Positions 5,203 through 8,089 of a DNA stretch of 8,089 nt are shown piece by piece. Every line of letters begins with the position of its first letter. Positions within the stretch are counted from its first letter, which is position 1. The translations under genes were made by a program, and so were the position numbers. This DNA comes from an uncultured Desulfomonile sp. (GTDB lineage Bacteria > Desulfobacterota > Desulfomonilia > Desulfomonilales > Desulfomonilaceae). The notes beneath the pieces were generated by a model that was given only the letters and a program-made list of their open reading frames with translations, searched no databases and had not been told where the DNA came from. The stretch covers positions 1-8,089 of the forward strand of contig CAINUH010000311.1 in the NCBI GenBank assembly GCA_903853735.1. Reading direction: 5' to 3'.

Positions 5203-7074
5203 ATGTGGGGTAATACAGGCCGAATTATCAGGGTGGATCTCTCACGGGGCTCAATAGAAGTGCAATCGCTCCCGGAAGACTATTACCGAAAATACATCGG
5301 AGGAAGCGGGCTGGCGGCACGAGTGTTCTGGGAGTGGGGTAATTTTTCCATTGATCCTCTCGCTCCTGAGGCCATGCTCATATTCATGAATGGTCCTCTC
5401 GCAGGCCTGAGACTTTCAGGCGCCAGCAGGAGTTCCGTTGCAGGCCGTTCCCCTCTAACCGGCCATTGGGGAGATTCGTCTTGCGGAGGCTATTTCGCTC
5501 CTGAACTGAAATACGCCGGGTATGACGGCATTGTGATTACTGGCCGCGCTCCCAACCCATCCTTAATGCTGATCGAGGATGACCGCGTGGCGCTGGTCGA
5601 CGCTGGGGATTATTGGGGCAAGGGCATAGAACAAGTGACCGGAGGTCTGAAAAAAGCGTACGGCAAGAACTACCGTACTCTTGTCATAGGGCCTGCCGGC
5701 GAGAGACTGGTAAAATATGCGATTATTCTCAATGAGGGTCACCATGCTTTCGGTCGTGCCGGGTTCGGTGCAGTGATGGGCTCCAAGAATCTTAAGGCAA
5801 TCGTGGTGAATGCCAAGAACAAGAGGGAAGTCTCTTTGGCGGATCCCATAGCCTTCGCAGCACTCCGCAAGGAACTGAACCCAAAGATTAAACAAGCGCT
5901 GGCTTCTACAGTCATGCATGAAAACGGCACTGCTGCCAATCTGGAAGGAGGAGTTCATACAGGCGACGTTCCTATCAGGAATTTTACGTCAAATTTCTGG
6001 GAAGAAATGGCAGAGGCTCTAACCGGCAGCACGCTCACGGAGAAGTACTTAACGCACCATGGCGCGTGCGCATTTTGCGGTGTTGCATGCAAGAGGGTCG
6101 TTGAGGTCAAGGAAGGGCCCTTTGCCATCCCCAAAGGACCTGGGCCGGAGTATGAGACTATTGTTGCTTTTGGGTCTCTCATGGGCTCAATGGACTTGGC
6201 GGCCACCTGTAAGGCCGGCCGCGTGTGCAACAATCTTGGAGTTGATACGATATCGGCCGGAGGAACCATAGCCTGGGCTATGGAAGCGTTTGAGAAGGGG
6301 CACCTGACCAAGGAAGACACGGATGGAGTCGAACTCCATTGGGGAGACATGGAAACAGTCATTGACGTTGTACTACCAAAGATTGCTGATAGGGAGGGCA
6401 AACTTGGGCAATTACTGGCCGAAGGAAGTGCTTCTGCGGCGCACCAAATCGGCCAGGATTCGATCAGGTACGCCGTTCATGGCAAAGGCCTTGAAGTTCC
6501 CATGCACGACCCCAGAGGAGGGGGGCACGGTCTGGCTCTCACCTACGCCATAAGCCACAGAGGCGCTTGCCATGTCGCTTATCCTATGCTTTTCATGGAG
6601 ATGGGCGCTTGTTATTACCCTGAAATAGGATTCGAGTTCGAGTTGGAACCCATGACCGATCAGTACAAGCCTGAGACGGCCGTCATTGCCGTTTCGTTGG
6701 GGAGTATCGAGAACAGTGCCTGTTATTGCCAATTCGCCGATAGGGAGATCTCGATTCCTGAATGGGTTCAATTGTTCAACGCGGTTGCGGGTTATCAGTG
6801 GGATGCCGATGAAATGATGAGGGCCGGGCGAAGAGTCTTTTATCTCCAAAGACTTATGAACTACAGGTACGGCCTCACTTCCAAAGATGACGTTCTTTCT
6901 TCCCGTTTACTGGAGCCTGCTGGAGACGGCGCGCCGGAAGGAATTGAGATCAACTTCTCTGCGATGAAAGAGAAGTTCTACGAGCTTATGAACCTGGATC
7001 CGGAGAAAGGGATACCATCTGGAGAAGCCCTTCAAAAATGCGGCATGGGCGAGGAAGCATCACAGGTTTGGTGA
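5203..7074 (+). CDS. Tungsten-type aldehyde:ferredoxin oxidoreductase (AOR family)
   Basis: AOR-family enzymes carry a tungsto-bispterin and one [4Fe-4S] cluster and oxidise aldehydes to acids with ferredoxin, or reduce acids in reverse; the benzoyl-CoA reductase subunit BamB is a relative. The 623 residues match the family throughout. The N-terminal domain has YIGGSGLAAR at 31-40 and AGRSPLTGHWGDSSCGGYFAPELK around 80-103, which helps hold the pterin. CxxCxxxC is at Cys289, Cys292 and Cys296, with Cys509 the probable fourth cluster ligand. GPEYET (about 314-319) and SHRGACH (451-457) match catalytic-region motifs. Both DxxGL(C/D) pterin motifs carry Asn at the first position (Asn343, Asn504), and the second reads NSACYC. 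AGGAGG (5188-5193) is 9 bases before the ATG. No ferredoxin or flavin/NADH subunit gene is visible nearby. The true substrate is unknown. Confidence 0.93.
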   Translation: MWGNTGRIIRVDLSRGSIEVQSLPEDYYRKYIGGSGLAARVFWEWGNFSIDPLAPEAMLIFMNGPLAGLRLSGASRSSVAGRSPLTGHWGDSSCGGYFAPELKYAGYDGIVITGRAPNPSLMLIEDDRVALVDAGDYWGKGIEQVTGGLKKAYGKNYRTLVIGPAGERLVKYAIILNEGHHAFGRAGFGAVMGSKNLKAIVVNAKNKREVSLADPIAFAALRKELNPKIKQALASTVMHENGTAANLEGGVHTGDVPIRNFTSNFWEEMAEALTGSTLTEKYLTHHGACAFCGVACKRVVEVKEGPFAIPKGPGPEYETIVAFGSLMGSMDLAATCKAGRVCNNLGVDTISAGGTIAWAMEAFEKGHLTKEDTDGVELHWGDMETVIDVVLPKIADREGKLGQLLAEGSASAAHQIGQDSIRYAVHGKGLEVPMHDPRGGGHGLALTYAISHRGACHVAYPMLFMEMGACYYPEIGFEFELEPMTDQYKPETAVIAVSLGSIENSACYCQFADREISIPEWVQLFNAVAGYQWDADEMMRAGRRVFYLQRLMNYRYGLTSKDDVLSSRLLEPAGDGAPEGIEINFSAMKEKFYELMNLDPEKGIPSGEALQKCGMGEEASQVW

Positions 7075-7144
7075 ATCAGGTCAGTCGCAAACGATGAGAT
7101 AAACAAGAGCATCATCCGGTGCAGATAAATGGTCGAGGTGTCCT

Positions 7145-7366
7145 GTGCGAATTAAGGTCAAACCAATTGGGCTGATCAGGAACTATCTTAACGAACAGGA
7201 TGTGGACATAGTGCCGGGTTGTACACCCCGGGTGCTCGTAAAAGAACTCGGGATACCTCAAGAACTGAAAATGGCCGTGTTCATAAACGGGAAAAAAAAG
7301 AACCTCGATGATGAACTGCAGGAAAACGACGAAATAAAACTGGTCACTCTGGCAACGGGTGGGTGA
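7145..7366 (+). CDS. MoaD/ThiS-family sulfur-carrier protein
   Basis: This 73-residue ubiquitin-like protein ends in TGG, the C-terminal Gly-Gly that is adenylated and thiocarboxylated in MoaD and ThiS. Such proteins deliver sulfur for the dithiolene of molybdopterin/tungstopterin (MoaD) or for thiazole (ThiS). The core pattern fits: RIKVKPIGL strand at 2-10, VLVKELGIP helix around 30-38, AVFINGKKKNLDDELQENDEIKLV at about 44-67, then the tail. The start is a GTG at 7145. GAGG (7135-7138) lies 6 bases before it, and no other in-frame start occurs before an upstream stop at 7100. It follows AOR by 70 bases. AOR genes are often accompanied by a MoaD-like gene, so a role in the tungsten cofactor of that enzyme is likely. 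MoaD and ThiS cannot be told apart safely from this sequence. Confidence 0.85.
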   Translation: MRIKVKPIGLIRNYLNEQDVDIVPGCTPRVLVKELGIPQELKMAVFINGKKKNLDDELQENDEIKLVTLATGG

Positions 7367-7398
7367 GCTGTTTGTCGCCTGGTCGTGTGACAATCCCC

Positions 7399-7414
7399 TG
7401 ACCGTTGGAGGTCA
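7399..7414 (+). promoter_or_regulatory. Hairpin overlapping the ribosome-binding site of the radical SAM gene
   Basis: TGACC (7399-7403) can pair with GGTCA (7410-7414) around a 6-base loop. This would partly cover the GGAGG ribosome-binding site at 7407-7411. An alternative pairing, GGTC (7381-7384) with GACC (7400-7403), would free it, while GTGAC (7387-7391) with GTCAC (7411-7415) would cover it again. The stems are short, so the effect is uncertain. Confidence 0.3.
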
Positions 7415-7418
7415 CTCT

Positions 7419-8089
7419 TTGAAAGCATTGTTAATCCATCCTGACAGCCCCAGAAATGTCGGTGTACAGGACAGGAGTATAAGATTCCTTGGTAAGAAGG
7501 CTTATGTTCCTCCTCTGGGCCTCATAACCGTTGCAGCGCTGTTGCCTCAACATTGGAGTCTCAAGCTTGTGGACTTGACATTTCAGAAAGTCAGTCGGGA
7601 AGACTGGATAGAAACCGATCTCGTAATTGTGTCGGGGACTATAGGTCAGTACGGCGCCATATTAGACATTATTCGAGAAGGCAAACGCAGAGGGAAAATT
7701 GTTGCTGTCGGCGGTCCGGGAGTTTTTCACTTTCCTCAAGAAGCCCTGAAAGCCGGGGCGGATTTTGTTATCAGAGGAGAAGGTGAAGCCACGGTTCCTT
7801 TGCTGCTCGAGACTCTGGAGAGTGGTCGGAGAGGAATAATTATAGAAAGCACAGTGCCCGCAGAAATTACCCAAAGCCCGGTTCCTCGATACGATCTTCT
7901 TGATATGGACGCCTATGTTGAAATGACGATGCAGTTTTCCCGAGGCTGTCCTTTTAGATGTGAATTTTGCGATGTCACTCTTATATACGGCCGGTCTATT
8001 CGAACAAAGACGACCAGACAGATTCTCAATGAATTGGAAATGCTCTATCGTGCGGGTTGGAGGAGACAAGTATGGTTTGTCGATGACAA
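7419..8089 (+). CDS. B12-binding radical SAM enzyme, DUF4070 type (3' end beyond window)
   Basis: The frame opens with a TTG at 7419, supported by GGAGG (7407-7411) 7 bases upstream, and runs to the window end without a stop (223 codons seen). Residues 1-150 are an N-terminal cobalamin-binding-like Rossmann domain: KALLIHPDSP, YVPPLGLITVAALLP, VDLTF, VIVSGTIGQYG, VAVGGPGVFHFP, ADFVIRGEGEATVP. From about 168 the radical SAM core begins: MQFSRGCPFRCEFCDVTLIYG, with the [4Fe-4S] ligands Cys177, Cys181 and Cys184 as CxxxCxxC, then RTKTTRQILNELEMLYRAGW and FVDD. This order and wording fit the B12/radical SAM/DUF4070 group, which includes the hopanoid methylases HpnP and HpnR; full members are about twice this length. 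The exact substrate is unknown; a lipid or another hydrophobic compound is plausible. It is 52 bases after the MoaD-like gene and probably in the same operon. Confidence 0.88.
   Translation, partial: MKALLIHPDSPRNVGVQDRSIRFLGKKAYVPPLGLITVAALLPQHWSLKLVDLTFQKVSREDWIETDLVIVSGTIGQYGAILDIIREGKRRGKIVAVGGPGVFHFPQEALKAGADFVIRGEGEATVPLLLETLESGRRGIIIESTVPAEITQSPVPRYDLLDMDAYVEMTMQFSRGCPFRCEFCDVTLIYGRSIRTKTTRQILNELEMLYRAGWRRQVWFVDD

Noticed and set aside
1..8089. CRISPR arrays, tRNA or rRNA genes, insertion sequences
   Set aside because: No regularly spaced repeats, no tRNA-like cloverleaf or rRNA sequence, and no transposase or terminal inverted repeats were noticed.

Overview
The window reads as bacterial chromosome of roughly even base composition, with tightly packed genes, clear Shine-Dalgarno sites and several GTG/TTG starts. 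The gene content is a tungsten-type aldehyde:ferredoxin oxidoreductase (AOR), an iron-containing alcohol dehydrogenase, a stand-alone SCP2 lipid carrier, a dedicated MoaD/ThiS-like protein and a B12-binding radical SAM enzyme. This points to a strict anaerobe. A syntrophic or sulfate-reducing member of Desulfobacterota (old Deltaproteobacteria) is my best guess, but it is an inference from gene content and not proven by the sequence.

Layout. Positions 1-1975 (+ strand) start with an AT-rich promoter-like stretch and a 46-residue lipoprotein. A run of three overlapping genes follows: an unrecognised 130-residue protein, hisI and hisG (long form). The last two encode the third and first steps of histidine biosynthesis. 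Positions 2031-3011 (- strand) hold a Gfo/Idh/MocA-family NAD(P)-dependent sugar oxidoreductase, convergent with hisG and most similar by motif to UDP-GlcNAc 3-dehydrogenases (GnnA-like). Positions 3012-3544 are a 533-base divergent intergenic region with no convincing gene. It contains candidate promoters in both directions, small hairpins and a 20-base imperfect palindrome just before the next ribosome-binding site.

Positions 3545-8089 (+ strand) form an apparent operon: Fe-ADH, SCP2 protein, AOR, MoaD/ThiS-like protein and the start of a B12/radical SAM (DUF4070-type) gene that runs off the window. Gaps between these genes are 18-70 bases, each gene has its own ribosome-binding site, and I saw no terminator between them.

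The best candidate for an undescribed system is this last cluster. The Fe-ADH could interconvert an alcohol and an aldehyde, and the AOR an aldehyde and an acid using a low-potential electron carrier. The MoaD-like protein could supply sulfur for the tungstopterin cofactor. The SCP2 protein could present a hydrophobic substrate. The radical SAM enzyme could modify or make the lipid involved. Every step of that scheme beyond the family assignments is inference. The AOR also departs from the textbook family pattern: both pterin-binding DxxGL(C/D) motifs have Asn where Asp is expected.
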